Source: Talinum fruticosum (lineage: Eukaryota > Streptophyta > Magnoliopsida > Caryophyllales > Talinaceae). Taken from it: a stretch of 64,000 nt of DNA. This document shows, one piece after another, positions 35,208-47,800 of this stretch. The notes beneath the pieces are model-generated. The model did not search any database, was not told the origin of the DNA, and was given only the letters and a program-made list of their open reading frames with translations. Location of the stretch: NCBI GenBank assembly GCA_021018815.1, contig JAITYX010000052.1:1602501-1666500 (forward strand), in the 5' to 3' direction. The position numbers were made by a program, and so were the translations under genes. Positions within the stretch are counted from its first letter, which is position 1. Each line of letters opens with the position of its first letter.

Positions 35208-36844
35208 CTACCCCGTATGATATACATTATTGTAGATAAAGTTGATTTGATTAGGGTATCATTTTATTCTCGTTGACTACGACACACATTTAAATGTTCA
35301 AGAGCCAATTCAAACCTTAAACTGATGGTTGAAAGTTTAAGAATAAGTTTATACTCCAACAATAGAACTTTATAGTAGATAATTAATTATAACCGTTGAA
35401 AATTTTATAATTTTAAATCATATAATATATTAATTTAGTTTGAACCATCCGTACATTTTTGTAGGGTTCTAGTGTAGTGGTGGTCGAATAGAGGTTAGGT
35501 TTTTTGGCCCGTTAATCCTAATTAGTTGGTAGCTGTTGTGTTGAATCGTAAAGAATAGAGCTCTCCTAGAACAAAAAAATTTCCATTCACATTATTCAAA
35601 TGCAGAACCTTGTTTAAATGAAATATGTGTCAAACTACTTAAATTAGTTGCAGGGAAGTATTTTGGGAATTTGATTATATTATTTGCTATTCCCTTGATA
35701 TGGCTTTTTTTTTTTGTTTGTTTTCATTCCCCATTATTTCTTTTCTGGGGAGGGGGAGGAGTTTCTTTCGTCACATCAATTTGGAAGTGCATGTCTCATC
35801 ACACGATCACACTACACAATACAAAATAAGAGTGACAAGTGAGAGAATATACCAGTTTCAAGGTTATATTGCACCATAAATTTTTCTAAAAATATAAATT
35901 TCAACAAAAGTATGATCACTTCAAAGATTTCTGAATTGTTTTCTTATGATGACCAGATATTCGTCTTCGATTTGTGAGGAATATTAATCCACAAATATAA
36001 ATCTTAAATTAGAGATTGCGAAAAATCCAATATGGCAATGACAGGGACAAATCAAATATGGTTACTACCCACCGATATCAACTAATTCCAAGCACCTCTT
36101 GATTTCAGATTCAACATATTTCAAGTGTGAAATGGTATGTGTCTTACATAAAGACATATCTTAAATGTCTTTTCTCAATTTAAAAATTATTATATAGTAT
36201 GAAATAAATCAAAAAAGAATGGTATAATTTATTGATGAAATAAAATATATTATATATATTTCGTTTCTTATTATAATTCAAATTAGTTATTTCACTAGCT
36301 GTTTCTCATCAGAACACTAAAACTAATTTCCTTTTAGACAAAATATATTTTATTTCCTTAACATGCTTGAATAGTAAAATTGTATTACAAATTACAACTT
36401 ACATAAAATTACGATTTTATCCATAAATTACTAATCGAAATATATGGTGGTCTTGAGCGCGCAAAAGTGCCCTTGCACACAATCTCAAAAAAAAAAAAAA
36501 AAGATGGATACAAAATTCGCCTTCTTATATGTTATAGAATAAACGGCCTATATTGAGTTATAATTTTCAATTGGTTTGTGATGAAATGTCATTTGAACTT
36601 GTGCTCGGTTTGTAATGATCCAATTAAAAGCACATTTAACATGGTATTATAGAAACTTGTTTTTTGTGGTTAGTCATCTTGATTATATGTACATGTTAGG
36701 CTATTAATAATCTACACATTAAAGTGAGGGTACATGCTTCTCCATCATTGATAAAAACAGGTGGTCGATTTTGAGTATGTATATAATATGCTAATGAATT
36801 CTCCTCCTACTGTCAAAGAAATACACTGGATGGATACAATATTG

Positions 36845-36921
<77 letters not shown>

Positions 36922-38176
36922 TCGTGATTGCGTTTGTGTTAGACAAGAAGGAAACTTCATTGTAATTTCGATTGAGAGAGAGACAGAGAGGGAGTTCACA
37001 AGTTGAATTGTATTTGCGTGATTGCAGTATTTGTAAAAGTTGGTTGTCTCAGCGACTGTCTTCATACCAAAACTGTCGAGCTCATCAATGATAAGGTCAT
37101 GCTGCCCGATATGTAAATGAATTGAAGGACAACAAAAGCAGTTGACATTTTTTGCCACCTAAAATGATCTTGTGTACATCTTTTGTCTCGATATTCATAG
37201 TCTGGATGGTAATATAATGCAAATTTTAATGTATTTTGACTTGGATTATAGTAAATTAAAGCAAAATGTCTCTTTAAATCTTCTCTACTTCTTTTTAATG
37301 TAATAACAAGTGATCAATAATTTTTAAGTTTAGAGTCCAATGAAATTAATCTTTCTATAACTTCACAATTTCGAGAAGGCTACTATGTACATCAGACCCC
37401 TACATCATGTTTGGTGATGGGACTTTTAGTGATGAAAATTTTTTAAGTGAATTTTGTTCCATAATACTAAAAGATCAGAACCTACTTTTTATTATGTTTT
37501 ACACGCTGAATTTTATCTTAGATTTTCTTTAATTACCCCTACAAATAGCTAATTATATATTTTTTACCCAAACTACTTAACGAGATCAATAAAAGGAGAT
37601 TACACTCTCTTATCTAAAATTCTCACAAATAAACTCTCTCAGAGAAGAAAAATGAAATAGAAGGAACACCCACAAAGGATGGTGCCTAAAGACATCTATT
37701 ACTAACTTGGTTAAACAACCCAGTATATATTGAAAATCCATTAAAAAAACCTTAAAATAACTCTTTGGTGGCTACTAATAAAAAATAAGGTTAAAAATAA
37801 TGTTAAACAAAAGAGAACTCATTGAGAATAAATGAGAAAATCGCATATATTCAGCCAACATAAGTTGTGTCGATGGACATGGGCGGCTCATCTTGGCAGT
37901 TGGTAGTGCAATATGGGTTAGTTCTTCAAGAAATGGGTCATGTTTTGCTAGCATGAGCCTACTGAAAGGTTGCCAATACAAGAGGAGAAAAACCAGGTTT
38001 AATATGTACTTAAAACGGAGGAAATTTCGGGCCATACCCAACATATGAAGTTGTAGGTAAATAGAATTATTATCAACTTTTATGGCTTCACTTTTGTTCC
38101 TCTCGATTGTGTGGTTTTTTTATGTAGTTATTGTTACTATTTATTTTGCTGGTTGGAACTCATCAATACACATATA
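35208..38176. other. intergenic sequence, no gene seen
   Basis: AT-rich. A TAA microsatellite lies at 36847-36920. The minus-strand frame beside it (36847-37158) is unrecognised and mostly repeat-derived. Bases 37865-38045 have a GC-richer stretch that resembles no family I know. Confidence 0.5.
36847..36920 (+). repeat. TAA microsatellite, about 24 units
   Basis: Uninterrupted TAA repeats; a poly-Tyr artefact frame results on the minus strand. Confidence 0.95.
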
Positions 38177-38813
38177 TGTTGGGAAAATGAGGGTCGGTAT
38201 AGCGGAAGCAAACCCTTTTCCTTCTTTGTGTAATTTAAGATGTGTTATAAAATTATGAAAATATAATAGACGCAGATACACGAATTTTTACGTGGAAAAC
38301 CCTCAAAGACGAAGGGAAAAACTAGCGGACTGTTGGTCTGAAAATATACTTCTACTATTTAAATAGTAGGATTACAACATTATCTCCTCTAAATAAATTA
38401 GAGGGAATACACTCAATATCTCACCCATTTAGGATGGAATACAAAATTAATCTCACCAATTTTTAGTGGAACTCCCTCACTTATTTTTGGTGGTATACAC
38501 TCAACGCTCAAGTGATACTCTCACTTGGATTTTTACTTGCTTGCTTACTACTTGCATGCCTGAACTCCCCACGTACGGTACAACTCTTATATATAGAGCA
38601 AATGTAGCCTTATTGCACCGTCCTATTCTAACCATAGCCTAAGAAAAATTTACTTGGCAATCTTGACCTTTTACCTCAAGCACCAACTTTGTCAAAAAAC
38701 TTATGTGAAGTGAATAAATGCTCTTGAGTTCATCTTGAATGGTTGCATTCTATGACTCTGGTGTATTTTTTTGTATTCCAATGTGTGGGTCCCACCAATT
38801 ATGGAGGGAAGCC
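38177..38813 (-). repeat. 3' LTR of the Copia element
   Basis: It begins TGTTGGGAAAATGAGG and contains ACACGAATTTTTACGTGGAA, a stretch common in plant Copia LTRs, and TATATATAGAGCAAA. The right boundary is set where similarity with the right copy ends. The polypurine-like GGGAGA lies just outside it on the minus strand. Confidence 0.6.
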
Positions 38814-38834
38814 AAAAATCTCCCGATTTCCGAC

Positions 38835-41440
38835 TTAATTGGGGGACACCACACCAGCACCTCTGCAATAGTTTTTGAACTTTTTGGTTGGTATTACTTT
38901 GGTCGTCATGTCGGACCAATTTTCATTGGTATGTACTTTTTCAAGTTGTAGGTGTTTATTTTCCAACACCTCTCGGATCCAATGGTAGCGAACATCAATA
39001 TTTTTTGAACGGGAGTGAAAAGTAGAGTTCTTGGCTAGATGTATAACACTTTGGTTATCACATCGTAGCACATATTTTTCTTACTCATGACCCAATTCGA
39101 GTAAAAAAATTTTTATCCATAAAATTTCCTTGCAGACTTCAAGTAGCTGCAATATACTCGACCTTAGTGATTGAGAAAGCCACACATTTTTGGAGCTTTG
39201 ACTCGCCAAGAAACAGACTCTCCTCGCAAAAGTAGTCAGATAACCCGATGTCAATTTTCTCGAATCTATGTCACTGGCCATATTAGCATCCGTGTACCCC
39301 TTTAACACATGTTTTCCTTTTCCAAATCATAAGTACTTTTTACTTGGTTCCCCTTAGATACCGTAGTATCCATTTTACTGCTAACTAATATTCTTTACCT
39401 GGGTTAGTTAAGAGCCGACTAACTACACCCACTGGCAATTGCAATATAAGGCCTGGTACATATCATGGCATATATAAGATTGCCAATAACCGATGAATAA
39501 GGGACATTTTTCATCTCTCGCCTTTTCTTTCTCACTTGTCTGACTCGGTTGATTGACAACTAGAAATTTCCAAGCAAGCGGTGTGCTCATAGGCTTAGCC
39601 TTGTGCATGTTGAATTTTTCCAGTAATTTTTCAACATACTTCTCTTGGGATAGCCACAATAACTTCTTCGATCGGTGTCGAGTTATTCTCATTCTAAGGA
39701 TCCGCTTCGCTGATCCCAAATCTTTCATGGCAAATGACTTGCTCAATGCCTTTTTCAGAGCAAGCAATTTTTTTGGGTTATGCCCAACAATCAACATGTC
39801 ATCGACATAGAGCAGCAGAATAAAAAATATCATCGGCATATTTCTTCACAAAGACACAATGATCTCGTGAGTGTCTTCTTGAAATCATGCTTGATCATGA
39901 AAGAGTCAAACTTTTTGTACCATTGTCTCGGTGCCTACTTTAGACCATAAAGACTCTTTTTAAGTTGGCATACCAAATTTTCTTTTCCTGCAACTTCAAA
40001 CCCTTCTGGTTGCTCCATGTAAATTTCTTCTCCTAGGTCGCCATGTAGAAATGTCGTTTTTACATCTAGTTGTTCAATCTCCAAGTCTAGACCGGCGGCT
40101 AGACCAAGAACAACTCGAATGGATGACATCTTCACCATCGAAGAAAATATTTCTTCAAAATCAATTCCTTTCTTCTGACTTGACCCTTTTACTACCGATC
40201 GGGCTTTATACCTCGGTTTTGGATTATTTTCTTCAGTCTTGAGCCCGTAAACCCATTTGTTTTTCAAGGCTCTTCTTTCTTTGCGTATCTCCACAAGAGC
40301 GTAAGTATGATTCTCATGCAAGGATTGCATTTCTTCTTGCATGGCCCTCAACCATTTGGTTTTATGACTGTCTATCATGGCTTCTTCGTAACTTTGAGGC
40401 TCCCCTCATTTGCAAGAGTTACATACTCGTTTGGGTTATATCTTGTGGATGGTCGTCTTTCTCTAGTAGATCGCTTGAACCGAGGCTCTTCCGGAACCTC
40501 TAACTCGGTAGATGAATCTAAATCTTCTCTATGCTCATCATTGGAGGTAGGGACATGGTTTTCATTGGTGCTAGCTTGTTCATTACTAATCGCATCATCC
40601 CCTACATTGTCACGAACTCGTAGGGGATAGATCTGGATTAGAATTTCTAGTGACCTTGGTTTTGGATTTTCATATTTGACATCTTCAATGGTCTCGATCC
40701 TCAAAGAACACACAACATCTCGACTTCTCACAATCCTTCTGTTTACAGGGTCCCAAAGTCGATAGTCAAACTCATCTCTCGGTGATCCGAGGTAAATACA
40801 CTCATTTGTCTTGGAATCAAGTTTGGCTCTCTCGTCCTTAGGAACATGAACGAATACGTGACAACCAAACACCTTCAAGTGGTTGTAGGAGGCCTTGTTC
40901 CCCGACCAAACTTCCTCTGGTATGTCTCCATCTAAAGGAACCGATGGTGAAAGGTTGATAATGTTAACTCGTTGACTTCACAGACTTCTCCCCGTAATGA
41001 CTTAGGAAGTTTTTCATACGAAAGCATACAACTAACTCTTTCATCGATGGTTCGATTCATCTTCTTTGCTAGACCATTTAATTGTGGTGTTTTTGGTGGC
41101 CTCTTCTCAAGTCTGATTCCCTACATCTTGCAATATGCTTCAAAAGGACCACAGTATTCTCCACCGTTGTCGGCTCAAATGCACTTCAATTTTTGACCAG
41201 CCTCTCGTTTCACTCTAGCATGGAACTCCTCGAATGCTTCAAGTACTTGATCTTTTGATCTCAATAAAGAGATCCAAACTTTTCTTGAATGGTCATCAAT
41301 AAAAGCAACAAAGTACAATGCACCACCAAGTGACTTTTTAGTCATGGAACACACATTAGTATGCACCAACTCAAGAATATGTTTTCTTATATTGGGTCCG
41401 ACATTTTTCCGAAATGTCACCCTATGTTGTTTACCAGCCT
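38835..41440 (-). pseudogene. Copia pol remnant: integrase, reverse transcriptase, RNase H
   Basis: From right to left: the integrase core (41175-41420, VHTNVCSMTKKSLGGALYFV and FIDDHSRKVW), the integrase C-terminus (40375-40878, KVFGCHVFVHVPKDERAKLD), reverse transcriptase (39935-40378, KNKWVYGLKTEENN and LDVKTTFLHGDLGEEIYMEQ; 39423-39839, with the catalytic YVDDM), and RNase H (39081-39308, GYTDANMASDIDSRKLTSGY; 38835-39071, ending CRGAGVVSPN). Stops and shifts between segments break the reading frame. Confidence 0.85.
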
Positions 41441-41959
41441 AAACAATCAGTACAAGGCTCAAGTGATTCGCCTTTAACTCGGGGAATTCGTTCTTTTCTG
41501 GTGAGAATTTGCAATCCCTTCTCACTCATGTGTCCCGAGCCTCTTGTGCCATAACTCCAAATTTGAGTTGTCATGTGCAACATTAATTTCCCTTGGCACA
41601 AATTTCCTTATATAACATACAATGAGCCTTCTTTTATACCTCTAGCAATGATTAAGCTTCCATTTATGACCTTCCATTTTCTACCACCGAAGTGGTTGTA
41701 TAAACCGGCATCATCAAGTTTTCCTCGCTGAAATAAGATTGAGGCGCATATCGAGAACATGCCTCACATCTTTCAATATGAGTTTGCATCCAGATGTCGG
41801 TCATCAAGGTGACTTCACCTATACCAACAATTTTGTATTTCCCATCTTGACCGTACTCAAAATCATCATTTTGGTAAGATAAGAAAAAATTTGCATGTGG
41901 AGTGACATGGAAAGAGGCACTGAGTCAACAATCCATGAACAATAATTCATGGCCGATTA

Positions 41960-42791
41960 ACATAACTTTCTTCTTTAATAAGGAACACCTCTTTTTCATC
42001 TTTGGTCGCAATGGCAGTGATGCTCTTCTCCTCTCTGTTATGTTCGATCCGATCTAGTTTAACTTTTCCATCTTTCCGATCTTTCTTAAGAATCCGACAG
42101 TCCAATTTCTTGTGGCTTGGTTTACCACAATAGTAGCAAACAAGTTTGGAGCGAGATTTTGATCTCCCCTGGACTTTCCATGTCCATTATTTCTTCCGTG
42201 GTTATCACTTTTACCGCGACTTTCAACAACATTGGCTTTGATTTGTGCCGAAATGCCTCTTTCTTTTCTCCTGGCTTCTTCATTTAGGAGACTATCTATG
42301 ACAATATCCATTGTTAATTTACCTTCCGAAGCGGAGTTACTTATTATAACCACCAACGTATCCCAACTCTCGGAAGTGAACTAAGAAGCAATAATGCCTC
42401 CAATTCATCTCCAAGTTTCATCTCGGCCTTTGACAACTAATTTATGAGCCCCTTGAATGTGTTCAAGTGTTCTATCATAATTTGTCCGTTCTTGTACTCT
42501 AACTTCACTAACCGTCTCACAAGGTAAGCTTTGTTGCTTGGAGTCTTCTTTTGAATAAATGACTCAAGGTGTGTCCAAATCTTGTATGCATTGTCAAAAT
42601 TTGACACATGCTCGAACAATCTTTGGTCGATGTATTTTCGAATCATCACAACAGATCTTGCGGTTTAACATTGCCCAATCTTTTTCATTTTTGCCTCGCT
42701 GGCATATTCTCACTTTGAATAGGCTCAGCGAGGTCTTTGCAAATTAAGGTGTCTTCCATCATGGACTTCCAGTAGGGGTAAACCAAAAACT
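41960..42791 (-). pseudogene. Copia gag remnant
   Basis: Translated segments include VYPYWKSMMEDTLICKDL, FDNAYKIWTHLESFIQKKTP and, after a one-base shift in a G run near 42165, a CCHC zinc knuckle (CYYCGKPSHKKLDC) followed by KDRKDG. The N-terminus is cut off at 42791, where the nested LTR begins. Confidence 0.75.
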
Positions 42792-44277
42792 TGTTAGTAA
42801 AAATTAAAGTTTTAAATTTATAACCGCAAGTGCACGGTGTAGTTGTAGCTAACCAGCAAGCACGAGTCGTGTCCACAGGGAGTTTTGTTTCAAATATCAA
42901 CGTTAACTTAAACTTTCTGTTTAGGCGAGTCAACACAGATGAGACAGATATGGTGATTAAACTAACCTAGAAAGCAATAAAAATAAAATTTTCGGGTTGT
43001 GATTTTACCACTTAATAAACTAATTAATCAAGTCAAGCCTAAACCTACCCAAGTTTATACAAGTATTTAGGAGTAGTCAGTTATACCATCAAAGCCTACT
43101 TAAGCCACACTTTCGAGGGTCATGAGCTAGTCTAATTATTCTAATCACCTACTTTTGTGGGGTTAGCCCAACTAAACTACAAAAATAGCAATCTCGGACC
43201 TAGATAGAATTCAGTGCTATTTTCATGCCAAAATCCCAACTATTCTCTTTACCTATACTAGCAAATTGACTCCACCTTTCGATGATAGACCAACCGCCTA
43301 AAAATCAAGATGAAAATACCCTTTCTGGACATCTCAAACCTATATGGCAGGTATGAGAAACAATCCCAAAATACTAGCATAAATTAGGTAAGTAAAGGGC
43401 TAAACGAGATCAATTAGCCATTAAGAGGCCAATTACAACCAAAGTGACACAAATTAACAACTAATTAACATGAAACAAAATTAATCTAACAACTACTAAC
43501 AAAAATTGACTCGAATAATGACGTAAACTAACAAAATAAAGTTAAACATAACATTAAACAAATAATATAACAATTACTAACATCAAAATATAATCTAAAT
43601 TGAATCTTTAAACTAAATTAAACAAATTAGAAACAAATAAGAGACAAAAGGGAAGAAGTTACCGTGAACGAATCGAACCGAATTGAAAACCTGTCGTGAA
43701 CCGAATTAAAACTAAAACTAAAATAACAATTAAGATAAATTTAGAAGAGGAAAATAATTTAATTAAACTAAAATAAACTTAGAAAACTAAAGTAATCCTA
43801 CGACAAAACCCCTCTAAAAGTGATTCTACCGCCTTCTTTTATACTAAAATCTTCAACCGGTGAAATCCCAAGTAGAGTAGATTTCCAAAAGAATTATATC
43901 CTACGGGCCCCACGTGATTGGAGAGGGAAAATTTAAGTGGGAAATTGCTCCATGTTGTCACGTGAGTTTTGGTGCTCAAGCCTTAGATGCATTATGGGGC
44001 CCACATAATTGGAGAGAGAAAGTGATGGTAGGTGAAGAACTGAAGCAAGAAAGCTCGCGCACGGCCGTGCCAATATTGCACAGTACCCGTGCCAATTTCT
44101 CAAAGTTTCTGGTCAATCTGCACAGCTGTGCGAAACCTGCACAGCTACCAGTGCACACCATTATCTTCCTCATTTTGTCTCCTTTTTGGCTCAAACTTAT
44201 TGCTATTGTCTCGATTTGATTTATTAGCTACAAAAGTAAAAAAACAAGTAAAAATCCTAAAATTATATTATTTTACA
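42792..44277. mobile_element. nested LTR (probable solo LTR of another retrotransposon family)
   Basis: It starts TGTTAGTAAAAATT and ends in ATTATTTTACA, that is TG...CA. Near the left end it carries AACCGCAAGTGCACGG and GTCGTGTCCACAGGGAG, sequences I recognise as typical of one group of long plant LTRs. It is 1486 bases with no coding frame. The flanking 5-mers differ, so it may have arrived by recombination or lost a flank afterwards. Confidence 0.5.
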
Positions 44278-44529
44278 TGCCTGAACTCCCCACGTACAAC
44301 TCCTATATATAGAGCAAATGTAGCCTTATTGCACCGTCCTATTCTAACCATAGCCTAAGAAAAATTTACTTGACAATCTTGACCTTTTTACCTCAAGCAC
44401 CAACTTCGTCAAAAAATTATGTGAAGTGAATAAATGCTCTGGACTTCCTCTTGCACGGCTGCATTCTATAACTTTGATTTTTATTTTTGTATTCACATTT
44501 GTGGGCCCACCAATTATGGAGGGAAACCA
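44278..44529 (-). repeat. truncated 5' LTR of the Copia element
   Basis: Direct repeat of 38557-38813, starting TGCCTGAACTCCCCACGTAC. The stretch 44530-44874 that follows holds no gene and is probably the 3' flank of the left terpene synthase gene. Confidence 0.7.
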
Positions 44530-44874
44530 AGAATATGGAGGTTTGGGCAGAGAGGAATAAAAGTTGGGAGCCCTAATTTTTTGAATACTCCTCTAGAGAA
44601 CAGTATATATATATTGTCTTCTCATATCTCTCATCACACCTTGACATTCATGTAATTATATTTTAAGATAAAAGACAAATTGTCAATATAAGTTCAGTTA
44701 AAGCAAATTATAGCTCGAGCTTTTGGGTTACCACACAAACGTAAGAATTATTAATCAAGTAGAACGTACACATTATGCATAATGCATTGAATTAGTCAGA
44801 AACAGGAGACATATTTATGACATATAAAGAAAGAGGTCGACAATATATATATGATTAAGGGGCTGCAATGTAAC

Positions 44875-47800
44875 TTAGATAGGAATAGGATCAACAACAA
44901 CAGCTGCAACTCTCTCTTTCATGGCTTGGCTAACGTTCGTGTAACCATCTTCTCCCTTGTAGATCACATCGGACACTCGAGCCAGGTTAAGAAGGCGATC
45001 TAGCAAAGGTTTAGGAATGGCAAAGGGTGAAGCATCGCCTCATTGAGATCTTTCCAAGCCCCTCCACTATGCTATTCAGAGCTTCATTAGCATCATCCTC
45101 TGAGGGTGCCCCATGTTGAGCAATATGGCATTGGACTGATGAGGCAACATGATTCCTGCTTTGCTCAAACTGCATAATATTAAACCATACCAATTATGGT
45201 CAGTACTCCTTAATTATGACTTTAGCTAATTCATAGTTAATCAATCAAGCCTATAATAATAATAAGTGAACCCGATCCGGTACATACACACCTTGTGACC
45301 ACCCATGTCATTCATGAGCCTATTGATGGTGGCCGAAGCTCTTACAGCCTTAGGCAGGGGATTCTGGCACACCCATTCCAAAGCGTCCTTGGTTGCTATC
45401 TCACCCATGCCAAGGAAAGATGCCACAATACCAAAGGGGTAGCCAGAGGTCAAATAGCCTATCTCCATATACTCGTCGTATGTAGGAATGTGCTTTTCTT
45501 GGCACCATTTCGCTTCTTGCAAGTAGGCTTGGCACAAAGTTTTCATCTGCAAAATTTGAGCCAAGTGATATCAACTTATTATGCTAGGATGACTATAAAA
45601 CTCTATCACCAAGCAAGCCTACACCATAGTAAACTGATGGTGCTGAATCAGTTATTGTTTAGCTCCAATAATAGAGAAAAGATCAGGTACAGTGCTCCAA
45701 ATTGTTGGAAAATATGAGCATACATACTTGCTGTTGGGCGTACTGAAGGCCATATGACCTTCCCTCGAGAGCAAGTTCATGCTCAACTTCCTTGAAGGTT
45801 TCAAGAAGAGCCTGGTAACACCATTTCACATGGTTCGGGAGTTGATCCATGCAGCTCTCATCCCACCTGATCAAAAGTCATGTGTTTTAATTATAATCTT
45901 AATCAAAGGGTTCATACTGTCGCATGAAGGGAATTTACAAACCTTTGAATGGCATCAGTGAGGAGCTCAAGTTCTTCAATGGTTCCATACGCATCGTAGG
46001 TGTCATCAACAAGTGAGACCATCTTAAACAATTTGCTGAATATTTGTCTGGCTCTGGAATAATGGGGTTCGTAGTAAGCCCCCAGCATCCAAAAATAGGC
46101 CTCAGCTGATCTGTCTCTAGTGAACGGAAGCTTCAAATGGAGACTTTTCCACCACCTTTAATTTATGTCACATGTAAACAAGACATCGATGACTGATAAC
46201 GGTCATGATAAATAGATGGAGCTAGATCAGCATCATATTTTGTAAGCATTGTTCAATAAATGTTTAGGATCGGTATATGATCGATCAGTTACCTGACGAG
46301 ATCACTGAGCTCCTTCTTATGCAATTCTTGGAGCAAGTTGAAATCTAGCTTGGCAAATTTCAACAAAGTTTCGTTATGCAAGGGATCTTTTTCATAGAAA
46401 GAGATGTAATGCCTCAATTCAAGCCTAGTCACACCCCGATGCAAGGATTGATCGAGAGCATGAGCCACTTGTTCTGCTAGAGGAGATGTCAACTGATCAT
46501 CACTAGCCAATGTCTTTAGATGAGTTGTAGTAAACTTTGCAGCTTCATCAAGTATGTCATCACCATGAACTCGGACATAAGAGGCCTCGTACAAGCTTAG
46601 CATTCCTGGAATATCCTTGATTAATGATTCCTTGAAGGTTCCTTCTTGGTCCTTAAATTTCTTGAAAACATCTGTTTTAAAATTGTAATGAACGTACTAT
46701 TAATTTTTTTAGTTAAAAAAACTTCATTAATAAAAAATCATATAACATTTAAATTATCATCTTTTGATATAGGAATATATCTAAAATCACCAAATACAAT
46801 TATAGTATATTATATTATATAAATGGGGCACATTTGGGGGTAATATACTTTTTAATATTTGATCCTCCATAAATTACAATCAACCAATTATTTAATACAT
46901 AGTAGCATACTTTAAAAAAGACCACCAATTATAACTTCTAAAATATACATATAGGGGTGGGGGGAGGTTGGTACTACACGTCATTGCGGAAAAAGAAAAT
47001 AAAATGCTTCCTGATCAGAATATTTAGGAGAAATAGTATTACATATAAAAACACACAAAAAGCATTCGCACAACTGGATGAATTACATAGACAAGAGGAG
47101 ACCTATTGGCATGCTAGAGCAAGGGCAAATGAAATGAAAGATGGAGACAAAAACACGACTTATTTCCATCACAAATCACAATCAAGGTCAAGGAGGTGTA
47201 GAAACAAGATAAAAAGCCTAGAGAATATGGATGGACAGAAGATCACATCCAGAAACGGCATTAAGGAAATTATTGTGAGTTATTTTACTAATTTATTATC
47301 CTCTATCAATCCTACACATAATGATCGTGTACTAGAAGGAATCTTCCCTTGTGTTACGAATCAGATGAACCACGACCTTAACAGATTGCCCTTAGCTGAG
47401 GAAGTTCGTTGTGCTCTTAATGAGATGCATCCCACCAAAACCCCAGGTCCGGATGGAATGCACCCCTTTTCTTAAAGAAATATTGGGAGGTTGTTGGGGG
47501 ACGCGGTGTCCTTTGCCCAACGCGCTTGGAATAGTGAAGTGGACTTAACTCATGTTAATTCCACTAATATTGTATTGATCCCAAAAGTCAAGTATGCTGG
47601 CGCCATTATCCAATATAGATCCATAAGCCTCTGCAATGTGCTCTATAAAGTGTTCTCAAAGACTCTGGCCAATCGCCTCAAAAATTTCTCCCAGGTATTA
47701 TTTCAGAGCAACAAAGTGCCTTTGTTAATAAAAAATTAATATCTGACAATGCTCTAATTTCTTTTGAGGTCTTTCACTTCATGAAGAAAAAGACAAGTAG

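Larger units (their letters stand above)
38177..44529 (-). mobile_element. degraded Ty1/Copia LTR retrotransposon with a nested LTR
   Basis: The element is coded on the minus strand, in the order gag, integrase, reverse transcriptase, RNase H. It is bounded by a left (3') LTR at about 38177-38813 and a truncated right (5') LTR at 44278-44529. The two copies share about 255 bases, starting TGCCTGAACTCCCCACGTAC and ending just after AATTATGGAGGGAA. The right LTR lacks the part matching 38177-38556. The primer-binding site and gag N-terminus are also missing, with a different LTR (42792-44277) in their place. All frames carry stops or shifts. No matching 5-base target duplication was found, consistent with a rearranged right end. 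Confidence 0.8.

Noticed and set aside
36847..37158. 103-codon frame on the minus strand
   Set aside because: A third of it is poly-Tyr from the TAA microsatellite and the rest matches no family.
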